NCBI GenBank assembly: GCA_050179685.1
Contig: JBFXEW010000024.1
Location: forward strand, 1-64,000
From: GWE2-40-63 sp050179685
GTDB taxonomy: Bacteria; Bacteroidota; Bacteroidia; Bacteroidales; SZUA-534
DNA length: 64,000 nt
Direction: 5' to 3'
Made by a program: the position numbers and the translations under genes. The notes beneath the pieces are model-generated. The model searched no databases. It was not told the DNA's origin and was given only the letters and a program-made list of their open reading frames with translations. Within the stretch, counting starts at the first letter, position 1. The number at the start of each line of letters is the position of its first letter. Below, piece after piece: positions 36,962 to 46,773 of the stretch.

Positions 36962-37269
36962 CTGTTTTAATTTAATTTAGTTTGCAAACAGGGAACAACC
37001 ACGTAATAATTATGTTCATATGTTTTAAACTTACTTATCATGGATGTAACCTGTCTTTTAATTGTTAAATTTGTTATGACAACTTGTTGTCTGCTGGCAT
37101 AAAAATAAACAAAAAGTAATTATGCCGGTATATTAAGTGTTTATTATATTATGTTAGTTGCGCAAAGTAGTGTTTTGTGTATGAAATAGCAACTTATTAT
37201 ATGCTTAAAATCATAGGAACAAGCGTGCACATAACTGTTTTTTGCATTGATTTATTGTAAATTTGCTCA
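36962..37269. other. Divergent intergenic region
   Basis: AT-rich, 308 bp, with no hairpin, RNA gene or small coding frame that I can support. It should hold the promoters of both flanking genes. TAAATTTG at 37258-37265 matches the -7 consensus, but it is too close to the ATG at 37270 to serve it in the normal way. Confidence 0.45.
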
Positions 37270-38310
37270 ATGAGAGAAAAATTTTTAATTGTTGACGATA
37301 TTCAAGCCAATACGCAGTTAATTGCGGCCATCCTGGACCAGTTTAACTACGATACGCTTGAAGCAAATAGTGGTTTGGAGGCTCTTGAACTACTTAAGGA
37401 GCATAATGTCGATTTGGTATTGCTCGATATTATGATGCCTGAAATGGACGGGATTGAAACCTGCCGACGTATTAAAGAGGATTCCCGGAATATTGATTTG
37501 CCCATTATATTTTTATCGGCACGTAACGATACCGATATTGTTGTTGAGGGTTTTAAAGTAGGCGGTCACGATTATATTTCGAAACCCTTTGATAACGAGA
37601 TTTTACGAATTCGCATAAAAACACACATTGAGCTTAAACGCAATAAAGCGCAATTGAATAAAGCGCATCAGGAACTGCAGCAATTAAACAGTACAAAGAA
37701 CGGGTTTATGCGCTTAATGAGCCAGAACCTAAAACAACCGGTAAGCGAAATCCTTAAAATTAACCACCTGTTAAAAGAGCTGGTCGATTCAAAAGAACTG
37801 GTGGGTTACATCAATAAACTGAACAGCTCGGTTAAGCAACTCGAGAAATTCTCGTCGACGGCTATGCTGCTTAACGATTTAAAGCTTAACAGCAATGAAT
37901 TGGACGTGGCTCCGGTTTCGTTGCAGCTTTTGATTGATGAAGCCTTATTGCAGCAATCGGCAGCTATTAGTTCACGTAAGCTGCATTTCGAAATGAAACC
38001 CATAGCCGGCGATTTGCTGGTGAATGGTGAAAAAAAGTTGTTGGTTTTAGCTTTGGTAAAACTTTTTGAAGCCATAATTTCAAACTATGAAAAAGAGACC
38101 AAAACCCTTATTGATGTGAATCAGGAGCAGAACCTGATAAAGATGATAATAGAAGTTCAAGGTGAACAGGATCCAGACAATAAGGAACAATTGAATTTTA
38201 ACCGGAATTTATCGTTAATGCTTAGCAAACTGATTCTGGAATTACATGGATTCGAAATTTCATCGTACCGATCAACATCAGGAAATGGGTTCATAAAAAT
38301 TACCTTTTAA
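37270..38310 (+). CDS. Response regulator fused to a degenerate histidine-kinase-like region
   Basis: A 346-residue protein. The receiver (1-120) is intact: D9/D10, phospho-acceptor D53 (LLDIMMPEMDG), S83 and K105. From about 125 it follows a HisKA-like pattern, but the H-box reads FMRLMSQNLKQPVSEI with Gln152 where the phosphorylated His is expected, and the C-terminal part has no recognisable N- or G-boxes. It is therefore probably a pseudo-kinase effector whose dimeric helical region is moved by phosphorylation. The ABCG-like gene follows after 19 bases. Confidence 0.8.
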   Translation: MREKFLIVDDIQANTQLIAAILDQFNYDTLEANSGLEALELLKEHNVDLVLLDIMMPEMDGIETCRRIKEDSRNIDLPIIFLSARNDTDIVVEGFKVGGHDYISKPFDNEILRIRIKTHIELKRNKAQLNKAHQELQQLNSTKNGFMRLMSQNLKQPVSEILKINHLLKELVDSKELVGYINKLNSSVKQLEKFSSTAMLLNDLKLNSNELDVAPVSLQLLIDEALLQQSAAISSRKLHFEMKPIAGDLLVNGEKKLLVLALVKLFEAIISNYEKETKTLIDVNQEQNLIKMIIEVQGEQDPDNKEQLNFNRNLSLMLSKLILELHGFEISSYRSTSGNGFIKITF

Positions 38311-38329
38311 TTCACCAAGCAAGTTTTGA

Positions 38330-41300
38330 ATGAACGAAACGGTACTCAATTCCATAATAAAACTTTTTGCCCTCATAACGCTTTACGACAAAGAAAGTGA
38401 TACTTTTTTATCGAAAGGCTTTGTTAAGCTTTTTTTAAAACGCCAGTTTAACGAGACCGTGCAAGCCGAACAAATGGAGAATTACGATTCGTGCATGGTT
38501 CGGTATAAATCGGAAACGGCTACCCAAAACGATTACGAAGAAACCCTGCTGTCGCTTTGTTCCCGTATTGGTCCAAAAATAACAAGAAACCAGCGGCTTA
38601 TTATTTTGGTAAATGTACTTCAGTATTTAAAGCATAACATGGCTTTTTCTGATGTTGATCCGCTACAGGAGCCCGAATCGTTTCATATTTCGTTTAAAAT
38701 TGCGCGGACTTTTCATTTTACCGAAGACGAATACTTTACCCTGAAAGGTTTTTTAAGCGATCAGCTGGCAAGCATTCCAAACAAAGAACAGTTGTTAATT
38801 AGTTGCCCCGAGTCGGGGTTCGGATATGCCGGAATTAAACAGCATGTGAATAATAGTTTGCAGGGGCAATTGGTGTTTTTGTATCTGCCGGCCACTTTCA
38901 CGCTTTTGTTTCGGTGTAAAGGCGAAACAACACTTAGTTACCAAAGTAAAACGGTTTATTCAGAACTCACCTATATTTTTGAACCGGGTTCTTACATTAC
39001 AATTACCGATGAGCTAAGTATTTATTACAACGAGGTGATTCTGAATTTTCAAAAAATTCAGCAAAAGCTTCAGCTCGATGCCAGCGAAATTGCCTTTCGT
39101 TTTCCCCATTCAAAACATGGCATTGAACCCTTTAGTTTTAGTGCCCGTTCGGGAGAGCTGGTGGGGATTATGGGAATAAGCGGTTCAGGAAAATCGACCT
39201 TGCTTAACCTGTTAAACGGTACTTTGCCCTTAAATGATGGAAGTATTTATATCAATGGCCGCTCGGTTCATGAAGCGGGCGCAAACCTGAATGGAATTAT
39301 TGGCTATGTGCCCCAGGATGATCTTATTATTGAAGAACTCACCGTTTTTGAAAACCTGTATTACAACGCCCGGCTGTGTTTTGGAAATCTGACAAAACAA
39401 AAACTTACCGATAAGGTAAATCAGGAATTGAAAGCACTCGATATTTACGACGCTAAAGATTTACCAGCCGGGAATCCTTTAAATAAATTTATTAGCGGGG
39501 GTCAGCGAAAGCGTTTGAACATTGCATTAGAAACCATTCGTAAGCCAGCCGTTTTGTTTATCGACGAACCAACTTCGGGTTTGTCGTCGAGCGATTCAGA
39601 CAAGATTGTAAGCCTGCTAAAACAACTTACCCTGTCGGGAAAACTGTTGTTTATTAATATCCATCAGCCCTCGTCCGATGTGTTTAAAAAGCTCGATAAG
39701 CTTTTGGTGCTCGACAAAGGGGGACGACCGGTATATTTTGGCAATCCGGTTGATGCGTTGATTTATTTTCGCGAAAACACCCAGCAAATCGATTTGATTG
39801 AAGGGCAGTGTCCAACCTGTAAAACGGTGCATCCCGACGATATTCTGGAATTGATTGAACTCAAAAAGGTGGACGAAACCGGCCAGGAAAGTTCAGAACG
39901 TAAACATTCGCCCGATTTTTGGTATCAAAAGTTTCGAAACGAACTAAACATTCCCCTATCGGAAAAACCTGAAGTAAGCGAACTTCCCGAAATCAGTTTT
40001 GCGCCACCCCGTCGCTGGGCTCAGTTTCTTACTTACCTGAAGCGCAATGTGCTTATTAAAGCCAACGATCGCCAGTTTATAGCCATAAGTTTGCTGATAA
40101 CACCTTTTCTGGCGCTCATTCTGAGTTTTTTTGTAAAATCGTATCCCATTATCGACGGAATTCGGGGAGCCTATTCCTTTGCCGAAAACGGAAACATTCC
40201 TTCGTTTTTATTTATGGCTGTGGTGGTTTCCCTATTTATCGGGCTGTCGATGAGTGCCCAGGATATTATAAAAGACCGCACCATTTTAAAACGCGAGCAG
40301 TTTTTAAATTTAAGCTGGGCTTCGTATTTTAATTCAAAGGTGGTGGTTTTGTTTGTGTTGTCGGCCATTCAGTCAATAAGTTTTTTGCTGATAGCCAATC
40401 CCATTTTAGAAATCAGCGGAATGTTCCTGAGTTTCTTTCTGGTGTTGTTTTCGCTGTCGTTGCTTTCGAATTTAATGGGGCTTTTTCTTTCGGCTACTGT
40501 TAAATCGGTAGTGGCTATTTATATTTTAATTCCTTTGCTTTTAATCCCTCAATTGCTCTTAAGCGGGGTAATTATTCCCTTCGATAAAATAAATTACCGG
40601 CTGGCATCGCAACAGTATGTGCCCATTGTTGCCGATTTAATGCCCTCACGCTGGGGCTACGAAGCTTTAATGGTTCATCAGTTTACCCACAACAAATATC
40701 AAAAGTGGTTTTTTGATGTGGACCGGGAGTTGAGTAATGCTTCGTTTTATACTAATTATTCCATTCCTAAGTTGCAGCTTATGATTAATCAGATGCAAAA
40801 TGAGGAAATATCGGTTTTTGGAGATTTGGATAAAAATCAGCAGATACTTTTTAACGAATTAAAACAATTGGAAAAAGAGTTTCAGCTCGATTTGAGCGAA
40901 TACCTTGAAACAATAGCTGGTGATAATCAAAAGATAAGCAACCTGAATGAGATAGAATTTATGCTTACGCGTTTAAAATCAGGGTTAAATAAGCGCATTA
41001 ATGAATTAACCCTCGTTCGCGACTCGCTGATAACAACACATCCTGATATTAATTTCCTACGAAGCAAATACAATAATGCCAAAGTGGAGGAAGTGGTAAG
41101 AAATTCCCTGAGTTTTGAACGGATTGTTCTCGATAAGCAGCGTTTTGTTCGCAAATACGAACCCATTTATCAGTTGCCCGATTCGGAAACCGGAAGGGCT
41201 CATTTTTATGCTCCTGAAAAAACCTTAGGTAACTTCCAGATACCTACTTTGTATTTTAATCTGCTGATGCTTTGGTTGATGATTCTGGGCTTGTACCTTT

Positions 41301-41377
41301 TTCTTGTATTTAAACTGCACGAAAAACTATTTGGCTTTAACCGAAAAATAGCTAAATCCAAATCCGGATTATTTTAG
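38330..41377 (+). CDS. ABCG-like ABC transporter with N-terminal TerB-like region
   Basis: A 1015-residue fused ATPase and permease. An N-terminal helical region (about 1-140) resembles TerB-type domains, followed by a beta-rich segment (about 150-245). ABC domain: Walker A with Lys288 (GISGSGKSTLLN), signature ISGGQRKRLN (388-397) and Walker B VLFIDEP (408-414). Four conserved Cys/His positions lie in GQCPTCKTVH (about 485). Membrane helices span about 580-770, then a long soluble helical loop, and a last helix near 980. The order ATPase then membrane part is ABCG-like. Substrate unknown. Co-directional with the pseudo-kinase regulator. Confidence 0.88.
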   Translation: MNETVLNSIIKLFALITLYDKESDTFLSKGFVKLFLKRQFNETVQAEQMENYDSCMVRYKSETATQNDYEETLLSLCSRIGPKITRNQRLIILVNVLQYLKHNMAFSDVDPLQEPESFHISFKIARTFHFTEDEYFTLKGFLSDQLASIPNKEQLLISCPESGFGYAGIKQHVNNSLQGQLVFLYLPATFTLLFRCKGETTLSYQSKTVYSELTYIFEPGSYITITDELSIYYNEVILNFQKIQQKLQLDASEIAFRFPHSKHGIEPFSFSARSGELVGIMGISGSGKSTLLNLLNGTLPLNDGSIYINGRSVHEAGANLNGIIGYVPQDDLIIEELTVFENLYYNARLCFGNLTKQKLTDKVNQELKALDIYDAKDLPAGNPLNKFISGGQRKRLNIALETIRKPAVLFIDEPTSGLSSSDSDKIVSLLKQLTLSGKLLFINIHQPSSDVFKKLDKLLVLDKGGRPVYFGNPVDALIYFRENTQQIDLIEGQCPTCKTVHPDDILELIELKKVDETGQESSERKHSPDFWYQKFRNELNIPLSEKPEVSELPEISFAPPRRWAQFLTYLKRNVLIKANDRQFIAISLLITPFLALILSFFVKSYPIIDGIRGAYSFAENGNIPSFLFMAVVVSLFIGLSMSAQDIIKDRTILKREQFLNLSWASYFNSKVVVLFVLSAIQSISFLLIANPILEISGMFLSFFLVLFSLSLLSNLMGLFLSATVKSVVAIYILIPLLLIPQLLLSGVIIPFDKINYRLASQQYVPIVADLMPSRWGYEALMVHQFTHNKYQKWFFDVDRELSNASFYTNYSIPKLQLMINQMQNEEISVFGDLDKNQQILFNELKQLEKEFQLDLSEYLETIAGDNQKISNLNEIEFMLTRLKSGLNKRINELTLVRDSLITTHPDINFLRSKYNNAKVEEVVRNSLSFERIVLDKQRFVRKYEPIYQLPDSETGRAHFYAPEKTLGNFQIPTLYFNLLMLWLMILGLYLFLVFKLHEKLFGFNRKIAKSKSGLF

Positions 41378-44300
41378 CAGGAAGATTTCACCGGTTTTTA
41401 CCCGTTCCGCATTGTCGTACGATAGCACAACAACTTTATAATAATATACATCGGCCGATAAAACGGCTCCTTTGTATTTACCATCCCAGGGGGTATGGAT
41501 ATCGTTGGTTTCAAATACTTTTAAACCGAATTTATTATACACTTCAAAGCTAACCAGTTCTTTAATTCCCCAGCCCTTCACAAAAACCGCATCGTTTGCG
41601 CCATCGTCGTTGGGTGTAAATGCTGAAGGTAATGCTAACGAGTATTTAACATCCATCTTAAGGGTAATGCTGTCCGTAACCGTGAAACAGCCATACGGAT
41701 CGCTGGCAGTTAAATAATACGTTGTGCTTTCTTTGGGTTGAGCCAGCGTGCTTAAGCAATCGAAACAGTCCAAATCGTTTGGCGGCGACCATTGAAAGAA
41801 ATCGGCAAATAAAACAGCACTTTCGAGTAAAAGTGATTCTCCGATTATGAGCAGGGTGTCGGTATTTGTAATGGTAACTTCCGGAATTTGTTGTACTGTA
41901 ACCCAAACCGAGTCGGAGTTTACACAAAGATTTGTATCGGTAACCCTTACCCGGTAAAAGAGCGAAGAGTCGGGAAAAACCATAGGATGCCTGGTATTTG
42001 ATGCTGAAATACTATAATCGGGAAACCAGGAATATGATTCGCCACCGTTAGCGCTGAGCAAAATGGTGTCGCCAATGCATAAAACCGTGTCGTTCGATAC
42101 CGTAATTTCAGGTAAGCCAAATACAGTCAGGGTTTTCATTATACTGTCGGCACATTCCAGTTCATTTTTAACCAAAAGTTTTAAGTTGTAGTCGGTATTT
42201 CCGTTTAAAAGCAGTTGGGCATTGTTGGTGTTGGTTTGGTAATTGTTATTCAGCCACCATTCCTGGTGGGTATAACCCAGAGATTCATTGGTAGCAAATA
42301 CCTCAAGGGGTTCACAACCTATAGAATCATTAAGTTGAAACTGAGCTTTAATCAGGGGAATGTAAAGCGAGTCGGAAAGCAGTTTGTTGCAGGTTTGCAG
42401 CGAATCGGAACGAAGCAAAAGGTTAAACCGCTGCCAGCCAAAAGTATCAAAGGCATGTTTTAAAGAATCGGCCGTACCCGATGTTCCATCTTCGAAGAGC
42501 CATTCCCAGGTGTAGATGTTTACATCCTGTTCGAATGAAAACCAATAATCGTTATTAATGCAGGCTTCGTCGGGTGCAATTATTTGGGCAAAAGGACCAT
42601 TTATTTTTAGTGCATCTGCTTTGTTCAGGGTGTTTTTGCAGCCATTTTGCGAAGTTATCAGCAAGCTTACATCGAACCATCCGGGTTTTTGGTAAGTGTG
42701 CAGTGGGTTTTTTCCTGAGACGGCTGCGCTCTCATCACCAAAATTCCAGTTCCAGGCTTTTATAGCTCCTTCGCTTGCATCGTAGAACTTAACCAGTGCC
42801 GGGTAACAGGAGGGATTGGTAATTTCGAAAGTAAAATCGGGCTTTGGAAGCGCTTCAATATAAATGCTGTCCGGGAAACGATACGTAGTGTCGCATCCCA
42901 GTGAATCCATAAGATAAAGTTGCAGGTGAAAATATCCGGTATCGGTGTAAGCATGTATGGGGTTTGCTGAATCGGACAGGAAGCCATCGCCAAAAAACCA
43001 GGTGTTTTCAACCAGGTTTCCGGCCGAGAGGTTTTGAAACGGAATGGAATCGAACTGGCAGTTTATAAGAGCCGGAACATTAATTTTTGGCTGGGGCCGC
43101 GAGGTATAAAAAGCATTTTCCAGCGTCAGGCTATCGGTGCAACCCACGGCATCTTCAACAATGAGTTGTATGGAATGAAAGCCCGTATCAGCCAGCGTGA
43201 GCGACGGAATTTGTCCGGTAGCAGCTAAGGTGTTGTTTATGTACCAATTCCATCCAACAAGTGTTGTGTCGCTGGCAGAAAAGTCGCTAAGCTGGAGTAG
43301 TAATGGGCTGCAACCGATGACTGTATCGGTAATAAAATCAGCCTGGGGTTTGTGAATGTTAATGGTAAGCGTGGTATCGTCGGAGCAACCGTTTAAGTCC
43401 GTAACCAATAAGTTTACCTGATATTCGCCACGCTGCGGAAACTGGTAATAGAACCCGTCGGATTGCATAAACGAGGTGTCGTTGCCGATGGTCCAGAAAT
43501 AGTTCCCCAATTGTTTATCGACCCAAAACCAGGATTCATCCTGCGAAGCTGAGCCGTCGAGAAGGATGGAATCTTCGAGGCAATAATCGGATTTGCCAAA
43601 AGCAAAATTGCTTTTAACCAATCGGGGTTTGGCCATATAAGCCAGTTCTATAGCACAACCATTGTCGTAATTGTGTCCATAAAGTTTTACCGGATAGTTG
43701 ATGTTTTGTGCATAAGTGTGCGTCAGCGCCGTGGTTTGGGTTGAATCGTAGCTTCCGTCGCCAAACTCCCAGAAAATGGAATCGGCTCCTTTAATGGTCG
43801 ATGCAAATTCATAAGTCAGGGGGCTTGAACAGTCGTAGGAATATTGCATGGAACCGGCCGGCCCTTTAATATAGGCAACGCTGTCTTTTATTACCGGTTC
43901 GCTTTTACAGCCATTGTAAAAAACCGAAAGCACCGCGTCCATATAGCCCGTATCGGTAAAAACGTGCATCGGGTTTTTCAGATTACTCGATCGGCCATCG
44001 GAAAAAAACCATTCCCAGGCATCAATTAATTCGTCGTTTGTCGATTGGTTGACAAAGCTAATGGCTTCGGAGCCGCAGACATTGGTGTTTCCCGAAACGG
44101 TAAAATCAGGAATTTGTGGGGTACCTGCTTCAACCTGGGCGGTAAACCGGTTAATACAATTGGCCGAGTTGGTAACGGTTAATTCTACCGTGTATTCGCC
44201 GGGTTCTGTAAATATTTGCGAAGCATTTTCTGCATCAATACTTTGGCCATTTCCAAAATCCCAGCTAAAATGGGTCAGGGTTTCGTCGGGATTGGTACTT

Positions 44301-45742
44301 TGGCTTTTATTCAGAAAATCGATGGACAGGGGAACGCATCCGGTTAACGAACCTCTGTTGGCGCTGGTGTCGTTGGGTGTAAAATATATTTTTGGCAAAA
44401 TAATTTCAATGTGTTCACTTATGGAGACTGTATCGGTGCAGCCAAATAAACTGGTAGCAATCAGGGTATCGCTATAAGTTTCGCGGTAAGCTTCGTCTAA
44501 TGCGGTTGTAGCATTAAAAGTAACTGAAGGGTTTTCGTCGCTGATTTGGGTTCCGTTTCCAAACTTCCAGGTAAACATGGCGGCATGAGCCGATAAGTTT
44601 TGATAATTTACCGTAAAAGGAAGTTCGCAGCCATAGGTTTTATCAGCCATAAATCCGGCCTGTAGCGAATCGACCCAAAGGGTTGCCCTTGCTGTATCGG
44701 AACAGATGTTTTGCATTTTTCCAATGAGTTCAACGGTATAAGTTCCTCCCTGGCTAAAGCTTTTTAGCGGTTCAAATTCGGTCGAGTTTGTGGTGTCGCT
44801 AAAGCTCCAAAAGTAGTTGGTGGCTCCAATTGACTGGTTTTTCAGTTCCAGTTCCTGGTTTTTACACAAACTGTCGTTGAGGTAAGTAAAAGCTACCTGT
44901 AAATCCTGCATCTTTACCAGATTTGCTTTAGTCAGGGTGGTTGAACACCCGTAATCGTCTGTGGCTTTTAAAGTAACGGTGTAATTTCCAAAACCCTGAT
45001 AAAAGTGAGTGGGATGCGCTTCGAACGAAGTCTGTGAATCGCCAAAATTCCATTCAAAAGAAAGTTCAGTTAAGCCTGTCGACAGATTGGTAAAGACTAC
45101 GGTTTGGGTATCGGCACATGATAGCGTATTTCCGGAAGTGAAATTCACTACCGGATTTTTTGTCACCTCTATCAGTTTATCTTTTGAGATGCTGCTTTCG
45201 CATCCGTTGTGATCGGTAATAAAAAGCGTTGGAGAATAAACACCTGCAGTTGCATAGCTGTGTGTGGGTTCGTAATCGGTACTAAAGCTTTGATTGCCAA
45301 AATCCCAGGTAAAATCTTTAATGGTGGTATCGCCGGGTTGCGATTCGTTGGCAAAAGCAAATTCCGAACCCTGACAGGCCACATTAGCTGAGAGCAGCGA
45401 AAAACCAGCTATGGGTGGATTATATATCGTAATCAGATTTGTTTTGGTCAAGGTGTCGGTTTCGCTTCCGTTGCTTGTAATTAAGCTTACTGTATAAATG
45501 CCCGGATTTTGATAGATGGTCTGTGGATTGGCCAGGCTGGAGCTTTGTCCGTTGCCAAAATCCCAGTGGTAAGTTAACGTTCCCACTCCTGTCGATTGAT
45601 TGGTAAACTGTACCAACAACGAGCCACAACCTTTGGTATTATTAGCTTCGAACAGAGCCTGAACCTGAGCCGAAGCTGGCGAAAAAGCCATAAGCCCAAG
45701 CAGGGTGACAAGTATCAAAAGTTGGTGGGTTTGCTTCTTCAT
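41369..45742 (-). CDS. Giant PKD-repeat protein with T9SS type B sorting domain
   Basis: A 1457-residue secreted protein with signal peptide (MAFSPASAQ). It is built of about 14 PKD-type beta-sandwich repeats (WDFGNGQSSSLANP, WNFGDSQTSFEAHP and similar). The C-terminal roughly 90 residues form the gliding-motility-type sorting domain (LPSAFTPNDDGANDAVFV ... NKFGLKVFETND ... WDGKYKG). Such proteins are exported by the type IX system and remain on the surface or are released; many are adhesins. Followed by a PorP/SprF gene 12 bases away, the usual partner of type B substrates. Its 3' end overlaps the ABCG gene by 9 bases, tail to tail. Confidence 0.93.
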   Translation of the reverse strand: MKKQTHQLLILVTLLGLMAFSPASAQVQALFEANNTKGCGSLLVQFTNQSTGVGTLTYHWDFGNGQSSSLANPQTIYQNPGIYTVSLITSNGSETDTLTKTNLITIYNPPIAGFSLLSANVACQGSEFAFANESQPGDTTIKDFTWDFGNQSFSTDYEPTHSYATAGVYSPTLFITDHNGCESSISKDKLIEVTKNPVVNFTSGNTLSCADTQTVVFTNLSTGLTELSFEWNFGDSQTSFEAHPTHFYQGFGNYTVTLKATDDYGCSTTLTKANLVKMQDLQVAFTYLNDSLCKNQELELKNQSIGATNYFWSFSDTTNSTEFEPLKSFSQGGTYTVELIGKMQNICSDTARATLWVDSLQAGFMADKTYGCELPFTVNYQNLSAHAAMFTWKFGNGTQISDENPSVTFNATTALDEAYRETYSDTLIATSLFGCTDTVSISEHIEIILPKIYFTPNDTSANRGSLTGCVPLSIDFLNKSQSTNPDETLTHFSWDFGNGQSIDAENASQIFTEPGEYTVELTVTNSANCINRFTAQVEAGTPQIPDFTVSGNTNVCGSEAISFVNQSTNDELIDAWEWFFSDGRSSNLKNPMHVFTDTGYMDAVLSVFYNGCKSEPVIKDSVAYIKGPAGSMQYSYDCSSPLTYEFASTIKGADSIFWEFGDGSYDSTQTTALTHTYAQNINYPVKLYGHNYDNGCAIELAYMAKPRLVKSNFAFGKSDYCLEDSILLDGSASQDESWFWVDKQLGNYFWTIGNDTSFMQSDGFYYQFPQRGEYQVNLLVTDLNGCSDDTTLTINIHKPQADFITDTVIGCSPLLLQLSDFSASDTTLVGWNWYINNTLAATGQIPSLTLADTGFHSIQLIVEDAVGCTDSLTLENAFYTSRPQPKINVPALINCQFDSIPFQNLSAGNLVENTWFFGDGFLSDSANPIHAYTDTGYFHLQLYLMDSLGCDTTYRFPDSIYIEALPKPDFTFEITNPSCYPALVKFYDASEGAIKAWNWNFGDESAAVSGKNPLHTYQKPGWFDVSLLITSQNGCKNTLNKADALKINGPFAQIIAPDEACINNDYWFSFEQDVNIYTWEWLFEDGTSGTADSLKHAFDTFGWQRFNLLLRSDSLQTCNKLLSDSLYIPLIKAQFQLNDSIGCEPLEVFATNESLGYTHQEWWLNNNYQTNTNNAQLLLNGNTDYNLKLLVKNELECADSIMKTLTVFGLPEITVSNDTVLCIGDTILLSANGGESYSWFPDYSISASNTRHPMVFPDSSLFYRVRVTDTNLCVNSDSVWVTVQQIPEVTITNTDTLLIIGESLLLESAVLFADFFQWSPPNDLDCFDCLSTLAQPKESTTYYLTASDPYGCFTVTDSITLKMDVKYSLALPSAFTPNDDGANDAVFVKGWGIKELVSFEVYNKFGLKVFETNDIHTPWDGKYKGAVLSADVYYYKVVVLSYDNAERVKTGEIFLLK

Positions 45743-45754
45743 TACAACATTATT

Positions 45755-46765
45755 TTAGTAAAATTCGCAAGGTAACACATGTTTGGTAATGCTTGCATCG
45801 AATCCATTATAAACCAGTGCCAGCTCAAAGGTGTTAAACGAATGAACCAGCCTGTTTCCGAACTGATACGGAAATTTGTAATTCAGGGTAACAGTCATTC
45901 GTTTCCATTGAACTCCGGCTAATACCGCAAGCGACTGTGGGTAGTTTTTTGTATTGATACCCGCACTGGCGCCGGCAATTATTTTATTCAAAGGCGGTAC
46001 ACTTTGGCTCACGTCGTAGGTGGCAAATGCCCCCAGCGTATTTCGTGTGTTGTAGTTTGTATGGTTTACCCAAATAAAGGGAGTAAGTATGATTTGTTGC
46101 GTATGAATTTCAGTTTTTATGCTTGCATTAAACGTTGGTATTACTACCGCCTGATAGAACTCCAGTTTTTGAGTGTTAAGGTGCAGGTACGATAAACCAA
46201 TTTCATAATTTCTGTCCTTGAACACAAAGCGGTAAGCTGCTCCTATATTGATGGCTAAAGTAGTTTGCGGAGCAATGGAATACGTTTCTAAGGTGGGTGC
46301 TCCCGGGTCGAATCCGCCGGTGTTTCGGTCGTACTGATCGGGAAAAGTGAGGGCACTTTGATCGAGCGCGCTGTAAACCAATCCGGGTTGAATCCCAATC
46401 CGAAGCGAACTCTGGTAAAAGCGTAAATGAAAGGCTCCGGTAACAAAAAACCGACTAATTTTGACAGGGCTGTTCGTAAGGTGTTCCTGTTTAAAATAAG
46501 CACCAAGTGCTAATTTATTGGGAAAATAGCTGACGGTGTAATCACCGGCCATAAAAAACGAAGGATATGCTTTTGGAGCAATGGTTTTATTTAAAAAGTA
46601 ATTATTGTAGAGCCGCCATTTGTATTGGTGATTACCTGTGTTAGCAGGATTTATAAGCTGGTCGGATGCTGTAAATTGCAGGTTGTCGAAAGTTTGTCCG
46701 TAGCCTCCAAAATAAGCACCGTAAAAAAATAGAACAAAAAGTAGTATTTTTAGAGACTTAACCAT
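45755..46765 (-). CDS. Type IX secretion membrane protein, PorP/SprF family
   Basis: A 336-residue outer-membrane protein with signal peptide (about 1-23) and the family start FDNLQFTASDQLINPANTG. Beta-barrel strands alternate to the C-terminus. SprF proteins help export of their adjacent type B substrate, here the PKD protein that follows on the same strand. Its start lies only 8 bases from the start of the divergent OmpA gene. Confidence 0.92.
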   Translation of the reverse strand: MVKSLKILLFVLFFYGAYFGGYGQTFDNLQFTASDQLINPANTGNHQYKWRLYNNYFLNKTIAPKAYPSFFMAGDYTVSYFPNKLALGAYFKQEHLTNSPVKISRFFVTGAFHLRFYQSSLRIGIQPGLVYSALDQSALTFPDQYDRNTGGFDPGAPTLETYSIAPQTTLAINIGAAYRFVFKDRNYEIGLSYLHLNTQKLEFYQAVVIPTFNASIKTEIHTQQIILTPFIWVNHTNYNTRNTLGAFATYDVSQSVPPLNKIIAGASAGINTKNYPQSLAVLAGVQWKRMTVTLNYKFPYQFGNRLVHSFNTFELALVYNGFDASITKHVLPCEFY

Positions 46766-46773
46766 AAGCGGGC

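Noticed and set aside
37258..37265. TAAATTTG as promoter of the pseudo-kinase regulator
   Set aside because: The match is good, but transcription would begin at or after the ATG, so it cannot serve that start in the normal way.
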